From Ignavibacteriaceae bacterium (GTDB taxonomy: Bacteria > Bacteroidota > Ignavibacteria > Ignavibacteriales > Ignavibacteriaceae), in the NCBI GenBank assembly GCA_023231105.1, contig JALNWB010000158.1, positions 1 to 8,864 on the forward strand: a stretch of DNA of 8,864 nucleotides, in the 5' to 3' direction. Position numbers and translations under genes: made by a program. Each line of letters opens with the position of its first letter. Positions within the stretch are counted from its first letter, which is position 1. The notes under the pieces were generated by a model. The model made no database searches. It worked only from the letters and a program-made list of their open reading frames with translations, and was not told the DNA's origin. This document shows, piece after piece, positions 1 to 7,514 of this stretch.

Positions 1-845
1 ATCCACTTTCCATCTTTTGAATAATGAGCATCTCTCCCAGCCTGAATCAGTAAGTTAACTGAATAGTTGTTTAGGTCTAACTCATAAATTTTATTATAAG
101 TTATGAATAAGATTGTATTCCATTGTGAAACTTCGAAAGCTGTAACATGACTTGTTTTGTCTCCTGGGAATAACAAGGTATCTGTCCCATCAATTAGGTT
201 TAGTAATTTCAAGGAATAACTTACTGCGAGATGGTCATACAGAATATAAACTGCTGACTTTCCATCAGAAGTGAAGTTGGAGGAATAAATATATTTTGAA
301 TTTGAAGAATCTCTGAGTAGTTTAAAGTTCTTACCGTCAACGTCCATTAAATACATCCCCGACGAATGACTGAATAAAATTTGATTCCCCGACGGGGAAA
401 TATTCCAACTCCACAAAAAATTGATATAGCTTGGTAAAGTTAATTTCGTTAAACCGGAGCCGTCTGTATTCATAAAGTAATATGAATAGTCCGTTCCATT
501 TAAACAAATATTTTTTTCGTTAAGTGATAACCACAAATCGTTAAACCGATTCGGACTCATTTGATGTTTATTAGACCCATCAGCATCCATGGAATAAATA
601 GTGTAATCGTTAAGGTAAAAAATTGTGTCACGTGTCTGGGAAAGAATAAAGTTGCCCCCATTTGCCAGCAATTTTAGATTAGTGCCGTCAGTGTTAATTG
701 AATAAATTCGCAACACACTTTTTAGTTCTGGCTTTCTTTCATGTCCATTATCATCAATTAATCCGCAAGAATAAAAAAATAATAGCGATGTAATAACAAC
801 CAATAATGGCAGTATAGATTTACTAAAGCACTTAAGACTTTTCAT
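1..845 (-). CDS. Secreted lipoprotein with TolB/DUF5050-like propeller repeats (3' end beyond the window)
   Basis: The frame is open from ATG at 845 to base 1, giving 281 codons with no stop, so the C-terminus lies outside the window. Residues 1-27 form a lipoprotein signal peptide: basic start (MKSLK), hydrophobic core at about 11-25, and lipobox FYS-C27. The mature protein would therefore be lipid-anchored at Cys27. It then carries degenerate repeats of about 36-42 residues with a D-G-x-N core: NTDGTN near 51, DADGSN near 87, NTDGSG near 126 and DVDGKN near 168. Each is followed by a short Leu/Thr-rich strand. SxDGK motifs appear near 193 and 277. This pattern is typical of TolB/PD40/DUF5050-like beta-propeller proteins that sit outside the cytoplasmic membrane. 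Ligand and role cannot be read from the sequence. A GAGGG Shine-Dalgarno at 850-854 supports the start. The next gene upstream on this strand is a PAP2 phosphatase 71 nt away, with no obvious functional link. Confidence 0.8.
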   Translation of the reverse strand, partial: MKSLKCFSKSILPLLVVITSLLFFYSCGLIDDNGHERKPELKSVLRIYSINTDGTNLKLLANGGNFILSQTRDTIFYLNDYTIYSMDADGSNKHQMSPNRFNDLWLSLNEKNICLNGTDYSYYFMNTDGSGLTKLTLPSYINFLWSWNISPSGNQILFSHSSGMYLMDVDGKNFKLLRDSSNSKYIYSSNFTSDGKSAVYILYDHLAVSYSLKLLNLIDGTDTLLFPGDKTSHVTAFEVSQWNTILFITYNKIYELDLNNYSVNLLIQAGRDAHYSKDGKW

Positions 846-916
846 TTTTCCCTCAATTAATTTTTATTTATCCTTTTCTGTTAGTTAAAACACTTTTCTT
901 CAACCGAAGCAATGAT

Positions 917-1495
917 TCATTCACCGCTTTTTTCTTTTAAAGGAAATTTCTCATTCATAAATTTTTCTGTTTGGGAATAAAGAAGCGAAAACAAATACCC
1001 AAACCCGATTCCCAAAATTGCCCCACCAAAAATATCCGATGGATAATGAAGCCCCAAATAAACCCGTGAGATTGCAATAAGAGACGCTGCGGTAATTAAA
1101 TACCATTTAGCTTTTGGATAAAGGATTGAAAAAAAGATTGCCACACCAAAATTATTTAAAGCATGATTCGAAGGGAAAGAAAATGTTCCTGTGCAGCCTA
1201 ACGGAGTAAGAACATCAGATAACGCGTTACACGGGCGCAGCCGCTGAAATATTTCTTTTATCACTCTCGCCCCAAGTTGATCGGTTGTTGCAACTAACAA
1301 TAAAACCAACACCGCTGCAATTCTTCCTTTTCTTCCTCCTTTGAATACCAGGTAAAGTAAAGCTATGATATAAACAGGAAACCAATGCCGCACATTAGTT
1401 ATAAATGAAAAAAAGAGATCAAGAATACCTGAGGAAAGCGCATGGTTAAAAAAATAGAAAATAATAAGATCGAGCTGTTTCAGTAATTCAGTCAT
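917..1495 (-). CDS. PAP2-superfamily membrane phosphatase (undecaprenyl-diphosphatase or lipid phosphatase type)
   Basis: This 192-residue integral membrane protein carries the complete PAP2 signature K-x6-RP ... PSxH ... SR-x5-H-x3-D: K80/R87-P88, P108-S-N-H111, and S143-R144 with H150 and D154. H150 would be the nucleophile and H111 the general acid by family knowledge. About five to six hydrophobic segments are visible (about 11-31, 39-51, 58-76, 113-127, 131-142 and 156-174), and the active-site motifs lie in the loops between them. The second motif reads PSNH instead of the commoner PSGH; the catalytic His is kept. Likely substrates are polyprenyl diphosphate (recycling of the cell-wall lipid carrier) or phosphatidic acid or phosphatidylglycerol phosphate, and the sequence does not decide between them. 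The start is supported by AAAGG at 1506-1510. It is transcribed divergently from the sensor kinase at 1615. Confidence 0.9.
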   Translation of the reverse strand: MTELLKQLDLIIFYFFNHALSSGILDLFFSFITNVRHWFPVYIIALLYLVFKGGRKGRIAAVLVLLLVATTDQLGARVIKEIFQRLRPCNALSDVLTPLGCTGTFSFPSNHALNNFGVAIFFSILYPKAKWYLITAASLIAISRVYLGLHYPSDIFGGAILGIGFGYLFSLLYSQTEKFMNEKFPLKEKSGE

Positions 1496-1614
1496 TTTAT
1501 CTTTTCCTTTGAAAAATTCTTTCTAAGTACTAATTTAGAGCAGCATTAAATTGTTTACTAAAAAATTCGGCACATAGATCAAGAAGTTTTTAAAATTACT
1601 TAATTAAGTTATCA
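1496..1614. promoter_or_regulatory. Divergent intergenic region between PAP2 gene and hybrid kinase
   Basis: This 119-bp AT-rich stretch separates two divergent start codons, so it must hold the promoters of both genes unless either is read from further away. I could not pick out convincing -35/-10 pairs. The only symmetric element is the 12-bp palindrome ACTTAATTAAGT at 1598-1609, which ends 5 bp before the kinase ATG. It is AT-rich and could be chance. A Shine-Dalgarno is clear for the PAP2 gene but absent for the kinase. Confidence 0.4.
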
Positions 1615-4275
1615 ATGGCTAAATCAAATCCCAAATATTCACTTTTAGGTTTTCTTACAAATCCGTCGGCGTTATTTGATGGCCAAAAGTATGAATATAT
1701 AAAAAAGGAATCGGAGGAATATCTAGTTGTTCCTTTAAAAGTTATTACACTGCTAATTGCTGTTTCCGGATTATTTGCAATGGTTTTTGAGCTCCGGCAT
1801 TTTTCTGAATTTTCACTTAAAGTATATGCCACACGGCTTGCGGCAACATTAATTGCGTTTATCATTCTTGTTGTTCTCAATTCAAAACACGCATTAAAAA
1901 GACCTGTAATGCTCGTTCATATTTTATTGATAACTATTATTGCCTCAAGCGGGTATATGATCCTTCTGATGCCCTCAACGTTAATTGTCAATACTCAAAT
2001 TGTAGGTTTGATGATTTTCACTTCCGCTTTATTTCTTAGCTGGGAAGTGAAAAATCAAATAATTGTTGCAATCTATTATAATATTGTTTTTGCAGGAGCA
2101 ATTTTAATAAACAAACAAGAGATTTATTTTCTGCCGAACATGGTTGAATCGGTAATCTTTGTTCTTTTTCTCAGTGTTATTTCCGTTGTGGGCAGCGCGG
2201 TAAGTTTCAAACTCCGTTCTGAACTTGCAGAAAAATCTTACAGGATGAATTTGTCTGAAAAGAAATTCCGTTCAATTATTAAAAACTCAGCTGAAGGAAT
2301 ATTTCAATCTACCTTTGACGGAAGATTTGTTACAACAAACCCCGCACTTGCAAAAATTCTTGGATATGAAAATGAATCTGAATTACGCAAACTAAATATT
2401 GCAAAAGATATTTATAAGAATCCGCAAGACCGCCTTAAACTTATAGAAATTTTAAAAGAGCATAAAGAAGTGCGCAACCTCCGCGTTCCTTTAAAAAGGA
2501 AAGACGGAAGTTCCGTTATGGTCATCCTCAATGATCGCCTTGTAAAAGATGAAGAAGGGAGATTCTTCTTTGAAGGAAACATGCAGGATATTACCGAGCA
2601 AATTACTTTAGAACGTGAAAGGAAAAAAGCCGAAGAAAAACTTCGCCAGGAGATGGTAAAATCCGAAGCGCTTGCTACGGATGCCGTCCGTTCAAGTGAA
2701 ACAAAAAGTATTTTTCTTGCAAATATGAGTCACGAAATCCGCACGCCAATGAACGGGATTATCGGATTCCTAAATTTAATTGAACAGGGCGCCTATAAAA
2801 GTTCCGATGAATTGCATGACTTTGTTACAACGGCGAGGCAGTCGGCAGAAACGCTTCTCGATTTAATAAATGATATTTTAGATTTTTCTAAAATTGAAGC
2901 GGGTAAACTTCAGCTTGAAGAAGAAGAATTAAACCTGCGTGAACTTATCGGCAGCGCTTTACAAACAGTCTCTACAAAAGTGAACGAAAAAAGATTGAAA
3001 GTTATTGTCGATGTTGATCCCGGCACAACTCCTTTATTGATCGGCGATACTAAACGGCTTCGGCAGGTTTATATAAATCTTATCTCTAACGCCGTAAAGT
3101 TTACCGACCAGGGACACATTCGCATAACCGTCAATTCTGAAAAAGTTGATAATGAAAGAATTAAAATTGTTTCCGCAATTGAAGATACCGGAATGGGTAT
3201 CCCCAGAGATAAAATGGATGCGCTCTTCAAATCTTTTTCTCAAGTTGATGGAACAATGTCAAGAAAACATGGCGGCACCGGTTTAGGTTTGGCTATCTGC
3301 AAAGAACTTGTTTCGTTAATGAACGGCTCGATTAAAGTTGACCCTGATTATACAAAGGGAAGCCGTTTTGTTTTTTCCGTCATCTTAAAAAAGCAAAAAA
3401 ACACTTCGCTCTTTAGCGCAATTAAAAGTTTCTCTAAGACCTCCGAAAGTGAAGCGCTTAAAGGAATAATCCAGCAGAAAATGTTATCAATCGATGATCT
3501 GCGAGATTATAGGGCACGCTTTAAGATATTATTAGTTGAAGACAATCCCGTTAATCAAAAAGTTGCATTAAAAATTCTTGCTCAAGCCGGTTTTCAAATT
3601 GATGCGGTTAATAATGGAAGAGAAGCATACGAAACGATGCTTGCAGCCGCTCAATACGATTTAATTTTAATGGATATTCAAATGCCGGAAATGGACGGCT
3701 GGACGGCAACTCAAAAGATTAGAGAGATAAAAGGAATTGGTGAAAACATTCCTATTATCGCTATGACCGCCCACGCCCTTCTCGGAGACAGAGATAAATG
3801 TTTAGCCGCGGGGATGAACGATTATATTTCCAAACCAATTAAAACCGATGAATTTATTGCTCTGCTCGATAGATGGCTGAACGTCGGAAAACATTATACA
3901 AAAACTATTCAACTAGAAGAAAATCCTATGATGGAAGAACAAGTTCAAGTTTTTGATAAAGCCCAATTCTCTTCAATGAGTATGGACGATAAAGATTTCC
4001 AGAAAGATTTAGTCTCGACTTTTCTACAAGATACTATCGGTCGCTTGATTAAAATTGAGGAACATATTCAAAATAATGATTTCGCAAAAATTGCAGCCGA
4101 AGGGCACACAATAAAAGGGGGAAGCTATGCTCTCGGGGCGGTGTTGTTAGGAGATGAAGCTAAAGTTTTGGAGGTCACCTGCAAAGCAAATAATCTACAG
4201 GATACTATGCAGCAAATGCCGAGATTAAAACGTGCATTTGAATTAACAAAAAAAGCAATGCAAGTATATTTATAG
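1615..4275 (+). CDS. Membrane hybrid histidine kinase: 6TM sensor-PAS-HisKA-HATPase-REC-Hpt
   Basis: This 886-residue protein combines most of a phosphorelay in one chain. Residues 1-38 are a cytosolic lead-in. About 40-197 hold roughly six hydrophobic segments with short loops, a membrane sensor I cannot assign to a named family. A PAS domain spans about 215-330, followed by a charged coiled-coil linker at 330-365. The HisKA H-box is MSHEIRTP with phospho-acceptor H373. The ATPase has an N-box (N488, N492, K495), G1 DTGMG at 524-528 and G2 GGTGLG at 553-558. The receiver has acidic D643, phospho-acceptor D687 (LMDIQMPEMDG), T718 and K740. A C-terminal Hpt carries H831 in HTIKGG. All catalytic residues are present, so phosphate should pass H373 to D687 to H831 and then to an external response regulator. 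No such partner is encoded in this window. An in-frame stop at 1591 leaves only the 1615 ATG as start. No clear Shine-Dalgarno precedes it. The signal sensed is unknown. Confidence 0.93.
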   Translation: MAKSNPKYSLLGFLTNPSALFDGQKYEYIKKESEEYLVVPLKVITLLIAVSGLFAMVFELRHFSEFSLKVYATRLAATLIAFIILVVLNSKHALKRPVMLVHILLITIIASSGYMILLMPSTLIVNTQIVGLMIFTSALFLSWEVKNQIIVAIYYNIVFAGAILINKQEIYFLPNMVESVIFVLFLSVISVVGSAVSFKLRSELAEKSYRMNLSEKKFRSIIKNSAEGIFQSTFDGRFVTTNPALAKILGYENESELRKLNIAKDIYKNPQDRLKLIEILKEHKEVRNLRVPLKRKDGSSVMVILNDRLVKDEEGRFFFEGNMQDITEQITLERERKKAEEKLRQEMVKSEALATDAVRSSETKSIFLANMSHEIRTPMNGIIGFLNLIEQGAYKSSDELHDFVTTARQSAETLLDLINDILDFSKIEAGKLQLEEEELNLRELIGSALQTVSTKVNEKRLKVIVDVDPGTTPLLIGDTKRLRQVYINLISNAVKFTDQGHIRITVNSEKVDNERIKIVSAIEDTGMGIPRDKMDALFKSFSQVDGTMSRKHGGTGLGLAICKELVSLMNGSIKVDPDYTKGSRFVFSVILKKQKNTSLFSAIKSFSKTSESEALKGIIQQKMLSIDDLRDYRARFKILLVEDNPVNQKVALKILAQAGFQIDAVNNGREAYETMLAAAQYDLILMDIQMPEMDGWTATQKIREIKGIGENIPIIAMTAHALLGDRDKCLAAGMNDYISKPIKTDEFIALLDRWLNVGKHYTKTIQLEENPMMEEQVQVFDKAQFSSMSMDDKDFQKDLVSTFLQDTIGRLIKIEEHIQNNDFAKIAAEGHTIKGGSYALGAVLLGDEAKVLEVTCKANNLQDTMQQMPRLKRAFELTKKAMQVYL

Positions 4276-4309
4276 TTAATAAATATTCCTTCGCACTAAA
4301 TTTATATTG

Positions 4310-4335
4310 TAGAGCCTTGCCATGGCAAGGCTCTA
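4310..4335. terminator. Perfect 26-bp palindrome between convergent genes, probable terminator
   Basis: Two 11-nt arms, TAGAGCCTTGC and GCAAGGCTCTA, flank CATG; the whole 26 bp is self-complementary. It begins 34 bp after the kinase stop, and its last three bases are the stop codon of the convergent small HMA gene. On the plus strand the stem is followed by ATTGTTTTAC-like U-rich sequence, consistent with an intrinsic terminator for the kinase. On the minus strand the tail (CAATATAAATTT) is weak, so bidirectional termination is possible but less certain. Such GC-rich TAGAG...CTCTA palindromes can also be dispersed genomic repeats. Confidence 0.7.
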
Positions 4336-4548
4336 TTGTTTTACTTCCACAGCCGTATAACCGGCTTTTTTTAAGAGATCAACAACTGATTCTGAAGATA
4401 CCGTTTCACTTTTAACCGAAAGAATTCTTTCCGGACTTTGTAGATCAACATTCCATTCTTCAATTTGTTTTTCTCCGTTTAGAAATGGAGTAATCTTTGC
4501 TATACATCCGCCGCACTTGATGTTTGTTTTAAATAATAATTCCGTCAT
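4333..4548 (-). CDS. Small soluble heavy-metal-associated (HMA) domain protein, probable copper chaperone
   Basis: This 71-residue protein consists of one HMA/ferredoxin-like fold domain. The metal site is C12-G-G-C15 in the expected loop after the first strand. The rest follows the beta-alpha-beta-beta-alpha-beta plan, and the C-terminal motif LLKKAGYTA is typical of HMA helix 2. There is no signal peptide, so it should act in the cytosol. By family knowledge it would bind Cu(I) and hand it to the exporter's own HMA domain, or buffer it. The usual GMTCxxC Met is missing (it reads NIKCGGC), so copper specificity rests on the neighbouring CopA gene. The start is supported by AAAGGAA at 4557-4563. 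It lies 52 nt downstream of the ATPase stop on the same strand, so co-transcription is likely. Its stop codon falls inside the 26-bp palindrome. Confidence 0.82.
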   Translation of the reverse strand: MTELLFKTNIKCGGCIAKITPFLNGEKQIEEWNVDLQSPERILSVKSETVSSESVVDLLKKAGYTAVEVKQ

Positions 4549-4600
4549 AATATTAATTCCTTTATTTGTGTTTTGTTATTTGGATTTTGGAATTTCATCT

Positions 4601-6823
4601 TTAAGTTAGTTTTAAACTTTTTAACCGTAAACTATTTGAGACTACTGAAACCGAGCTCATCGCCATAGAAATTCCTGCGATCATCGGATCAATTTGAAAA
4701 CCGGTGAACGGAAAGAAAACACCCGCAGCCACCGGGATTAAAACAATGTTGTAAACAAACGCCCAAAACAAATTTTGCTTGATAGTTTTTACCGTTGCAC
4801 GCGAAAGAGTGATTGCTTTTACAATAGAAAACAGATCCGATTTCATTAACGTAACTTGCGCAACATCCATTGCAATATCGGTTCCCTTTGCCATTGCAAT
4901 GCTTACGTCGGCAACCGTTAATGCTTGCGCGTCGTTTATGCCGTCACCAACCATCCCGACAATATTATTTTCTTTTTGTAATTGCTTTACGAACTCCGCT
5001 TTTTGCGAAGGAAGTAATTCAGATTGAAATGAATCGATACCGACTTTTTTTGCAACCGCGAAAGCAGTTTGATGATTATCGCCGGTGAGCATAAAAATTT
5101 TAATCCCCAACTTTTTTAATTGATGGATTGCTTCCTTTGAAGTTTCCCGAACCGTATCGGCAATAGCGATAAGGCAAAGTGTTTGCTGTTCATCGGCAAA
5201 GAAAATAATTGAATTCGCTTCGGCTTTTAATTCCGACGCACGATGTTGCAGTTCATCATCAACCATAATGTTTTGTTGAAAAAGAAAAATTTCATTTCCG
5301 AGAAAATATTTTGAACCTCCGGCAGTTGCGGTTACGCCTTTACCGGTTATTGCTTCAAACGCTTCAACTTCAACTTTTTTATTTGCTTCAGTAGTAAAAT
5401 GATTAACAACTGCAGAAGCTAAAGGATGCTCCGACTTACTCTCAATTGAATAGAGAATATTTTCAAGATCATTTTTATTTAGCGTTCCTTTTTTCCAAAC
5501 CACTTCAACAATTTTCGGATTTCCTTCGGTTATCGTTCCCGTTTTATCAAGAATAAGCGCATTCATCTTGTGCGCTTTTTCTAAACTTTCGGCATCCTTA
5601 ATAAGAATTCCGTTTTCAGCGCCTTTGCCGATACCAACCATTAATGCCGTTGGCGTTGCCAATCCAAGCGCGCATGGGCATGCGATGATAAGGACGGTTA
5701 TCATTCCCGTTACACCTTGTATAAAATATTCTGTTCCGCCGATGATGATCCATAAAAAAAATGTCAGCACTGCTGTAACCACAACCACCGGAACAAATAC
5801 GGAAGCAATTTTATCAACTAATTTTTGCACCGGCGCTTTACTGCTTTGCGCTTCCTGCACTTGTTGGATGATGTGAGCAAGCAAAGTTTCTTCACCTATC
5901 TGCAGCGCTTCAATCTGTAAACTTCCTTTTTGATTCAGCGTTCCGGCAAAAACTTTTTCGCCCGATTTTTTCAACACGGGAAGCGATTCGCCCGTTAACA
6001 TACTTTCATCTAAATAAGATTCGCCGCTCAGCACTTTTCCATCAACCGCAATGCGCTCGCCCGGTTTTACGATTATCGTTTCGCGTTTCAAAATTTCTTT
6101 AATAGAAATGATAACTTCTTTTCCGTTTCGAATTACAGCCACAGTACTTGGCTGAAGGTTCATCAATTTTTTTATTGCTTCGGCAGAACGATGTTTTGCT
6201 TTTTCTTCAAGAAACTTTCCGAGTAAAATGAACGAAACAATTACCGCTGCCGATTCAAAATAAAGATGCGGTTCAAAGCCGCGTGAGATGAGAAATTGCG
6301 GATAAACTACGTTGAACAGACTAAATAGAAAAGCGATTCCTGTGCTTAACGCAACCAGTGTATCCATATTGGTTTGTAAATGCTTTCCTTTTTGATACGC
6401 TTGAATAAAAAAATCTCTTCCGAAATAAAACAAGATTACACCGGTGAGCAACATTAAAATCCATTGTGTGCTTTCCGCCGGATGATGAAAAAACATTGCA
6501 AGCACAACAACCGGCACCGTTAAAATCAAAGAGAAAATTACGTTTGTTTTTGCTTTTGCAAGTTTCAGTTTTCTTTCTTCATCTAATTGCTGCGGTGTTT
6601 TAGTCTCGTCTATTTGTAGATCGTAACCAATAGTTTGCACAACTTCTTTCATTTGCTTCGGAGAAACAAGTTTCTGATTAAACTCCACCATTACGGTGTT
6701 GTCCGCATAATTAACCGCTGCTGAAAGAATTCCGTTTTGCGATTTTAACATTGATTCAACGCTCACCGCGCACGCGGAACAAGTCATCCCGGTTACCGGA
6801 AATATTTTTTTCTCAGTTTTCAT
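4601..6823 (-). CDS. copA: Cu(I)-exporting P1B-1-type ATPase
   Basis: This 740-residue P-type ATPase pumps cuprous ions out of the cytosol across the inner membrane. It has one N-terminal HMA domain (GMTCSAC, C15 and C18) and about eight membrane helices: two extra ones at about 92-112 and 120-136, then about 155-173, 188-203, 340-362, 371-395, 685-705 and 712-733. Actuator TGES is at 277-280 and the metal-site C382-P-C384 is in the membrane. The phosphorylated aspartate is D426 in DKTGT, with H466-P467 in the nucleotide domain and GDGIND at 626-631. The last two helices carry Y691-N692 and M720-x-x-S723-S724. CPC plus YN plus MxxSS is the Cu(I)-specific combination, which separates it from Zn/Cd and Ag-only relatives; silver may also be carried. 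Nothing catalytic is missing. It has one HMA where some CopA proteins have two. It follows the HMA-AraC regulator by 102 nt. The Shine-Dalgarno is weak. Confidence 0.96.
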   Translation of the reverse strand: MKTEKKIFPVTGMTCSACAVSVESMLKSQNGILSAAVNYADNTVMVEFNQKLVSPKQMKEVVQTIGYDLQIDETKTPQQLDEERKLKLAKAKTNVIFSLILTVPVVVLAMFFHHPAESTQWILMLLTGVILFYFGRDFFIQAYQKGKHLQTNMDTLVALSTGIAFLFSLFNVVYPQFLISRGFEPHLYFESAAVIVSFILLGKFLEEKAKHRSAEAIKKLMNLQPSTVAVIRNGKEVIISIKEILKRETIIVKPGERIAVDGKVLSGESYLDESMLTGESLPVLKKSGEKVFAGTLNQKGSLQIEALQIGEETLLAHIIQQVQEAQSSKAPVQKLVDKIASVFVPVVVVTAVLTFFLWIIIGGTEYFIQGVTGMITVLIIACPCALGLATPTALMVGIGKGAENGILIKDAESLEKAHKMNALILDKTGTITEGNPKIVEVVWKKGTLNKNDLENILYSIESKSEHPLASAVVNHFTTEANKKVEVEAFEAITGKGVTATAGGSKYFLGNEIFLFQQNIMVDDELQHRASELKAEANSIIFFADEQQTLCLIAIADTVRETSKEAIHQLKKLGIKIFMLTGDNHQTAFAVAKKVGIDSFQSELLPSQKAEFVKQLQKENNIVGMVGDGINDAQALTVADVSIAMAKGTDIAMDVAQVTLMKSDLFSIVKAITLSRATVKTIKQNLFWAFVYNIVLIPVAAGVFFPFTGFQIDPMIAGISMAMSSVSVVSNSLRLKSLKLT

Positions 6824-6860
6824 TCTTGTTGTGAACTCATAATTTTATTTTAATTTTTCT

Positions 6861-6900
6861 GTACGAAAAATATGGAGTGACGGACGAAATCTGTTGTAAA
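6861..6900 (-). promoter_or_regulatory. Candidate copA control region with 21-bp-spaced direct repeats
   Basis: In the 102-nt gap before copA, read on the minus strand, an 8-bp motif TTTCGTMC occurs twice in the same orientation: TTTCGTCC at 6889-6882 and TTTCGTAC at 6868-6861, exactly 21 bp apart. A -35-like TTTACA lies at 6900-6895. A poor -10-like CATATT lies at 6874-6869, 20 bp away, which is longer than a normal spacer. AraC-family proteins bind direct half-sites about two helical turns apart, and an AraC-type regulator is the adjacent gene. The link is an inference, because short matches in AT-rich DNA can be chance. Confidence 0.35.
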
Positions 6901-6925
6901 ATTTTTTATTTGGTTTATAAGATTT

Positions 6926-7504
6926 TTAATGCGGACTGAGTTTGTCGAGCGGTTTTCGCTGTGGGAGTTTTAGATTTTTAAATTGTGTGGGAGTTAATCC
7001 CGTAACTTGTTTAAATTGATTGGAAAGATGAGCAACACTGCTGTATCCGAGTTTGAAAGCCATCTCGCTTAATGTAAAATCATTATACACTAACCACTCT
7101 TTAACGCGCTCAACTTTTTGAAGAATGAAAAACTTCTCAATAGTTATACCTGTCATCGAAGAGAAAAGGGAAGTGAGGTAGTGATAATCTTTACCAAGTT
7201 TTTCGGAAAGGTAATCCGAAAAATTGATGTTCATCGCCTCAAGCTTGTCTTGATAGATCAACTCGATAATGGTCGTCTTGATCGTATCAACAAGTTGAGC
7301 TTTTTTATCTTCGATCAACTCAAAACCGTTTTTCTCAAGAATCATTTTAATCGGTTCAAGAGTTTTTTCTTCCGGAAACGAAACCACAGCTTTGCCAAGT
7401 TCAACGGAATGAACCGTGCAGCCGAGTTTTTCTAATTCGTCATGCACAACCTTTACGCACCGGTTGCAAACCATGTTTTTGATATGTAATTCTTTTGTAG
7501 TCAT
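6926..7504 (-). CDS. HMA-AraC fusion transcriptional regulator, probable copper sensor for copA
   Basis: This 192-residue protein joins a metal-binding HMA domain (about 1-65; site MVC13-N-R-C16) through a helical linker (about 66-92) to an AraC/XylS DNA-binding domain (about 93-178). Both helix-turn-helix motifs are visible. The first is around SDYLSEKLGKDYHYLTSLF at 96-114. The second, more conserved, covers 144-176 with LSEMAFKLGYSS and the signature end FKQVTGLTPTQFK. It is shorter than classical AraC proteins (about 290 residues) because HMA replaces the cupin sensor. The likely role is Cu(I)-responsive control of the downstream copA and its small HMA partner. This is an inference from the architecture and gene order. 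An in-frame TAA at 7508-7510, two codons upstream, fixes ATG 7504 as the most upstream possible start. No Shine-Dalgarno is visible. The leader contains the symmetric 7-bp-period array. Similar fusions are, to my recollection, common but little studied in Bacteroidota. Confidence 0.88.
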   Translation of the reverse strand: MTTKELHIKNMVCNRCVKVVHDELEKLGCTVHSVELGKAVVSFPEEKTLEPIKMILEKNGFELIEDKKAQLVDTIKTTIIELIYQDKLEAMNINFSDYLSEKLGKDYHYLTSLFSSMTGITIEKFFILQKVERVKEWLVYNDFTLSEMAFKLGYSSVAHLSNQFKQVTGLTPTQFKNLKLPQRKPLDKLSPH

Positions 7505-7514
7505 TTGTTAATGG

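Noticed and set aside
898..909. CTTC-AACC-GAAG mini hairpin after the PAP2 gene as a terminator
   Set aside because: It has only four base pairs, and a mismatch follows. No real U-tract is seen on the minus strand, so it is too weak to call.
1598..1609. ACTTAATTAAGT palindrome just before the kinase ATG as an operator
   Set aside because: It is almost pure A/T in an AT-rich gap, so it is easily chance. It is mentioned only as part of the intergenic description.
1596..1880. Minus-strand open frame of 94 codons opposite the kinase N-terminus
   Set aside because: It overlaps a well-supported kinase coding region, has no recognisable domain, and fits a codon-bias shadow.
4779..5876. Several plus-strand open frames within copA
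   Set aside because: All lie antisense to highly conserved P-type ATPase motifs and have low-complexity shadow composition without ribosome-binding sites.
6861..6900. MerR/CueR-type promoter (long 20-bp spacer) before copA
   Set aside because: The spacer lacks the dyad expected for a MerR-family operator, the -10 is poor, and no MerR-family gene is present. The direct-repeat reading fits the neighbouring AraC-type regulator better.
7118..7435. Plus-strand 105-codon frame opposite the HMA-AraC gene
   Set aside because: It is antisense to both recognised domains of the regulator and has no domain of its own.
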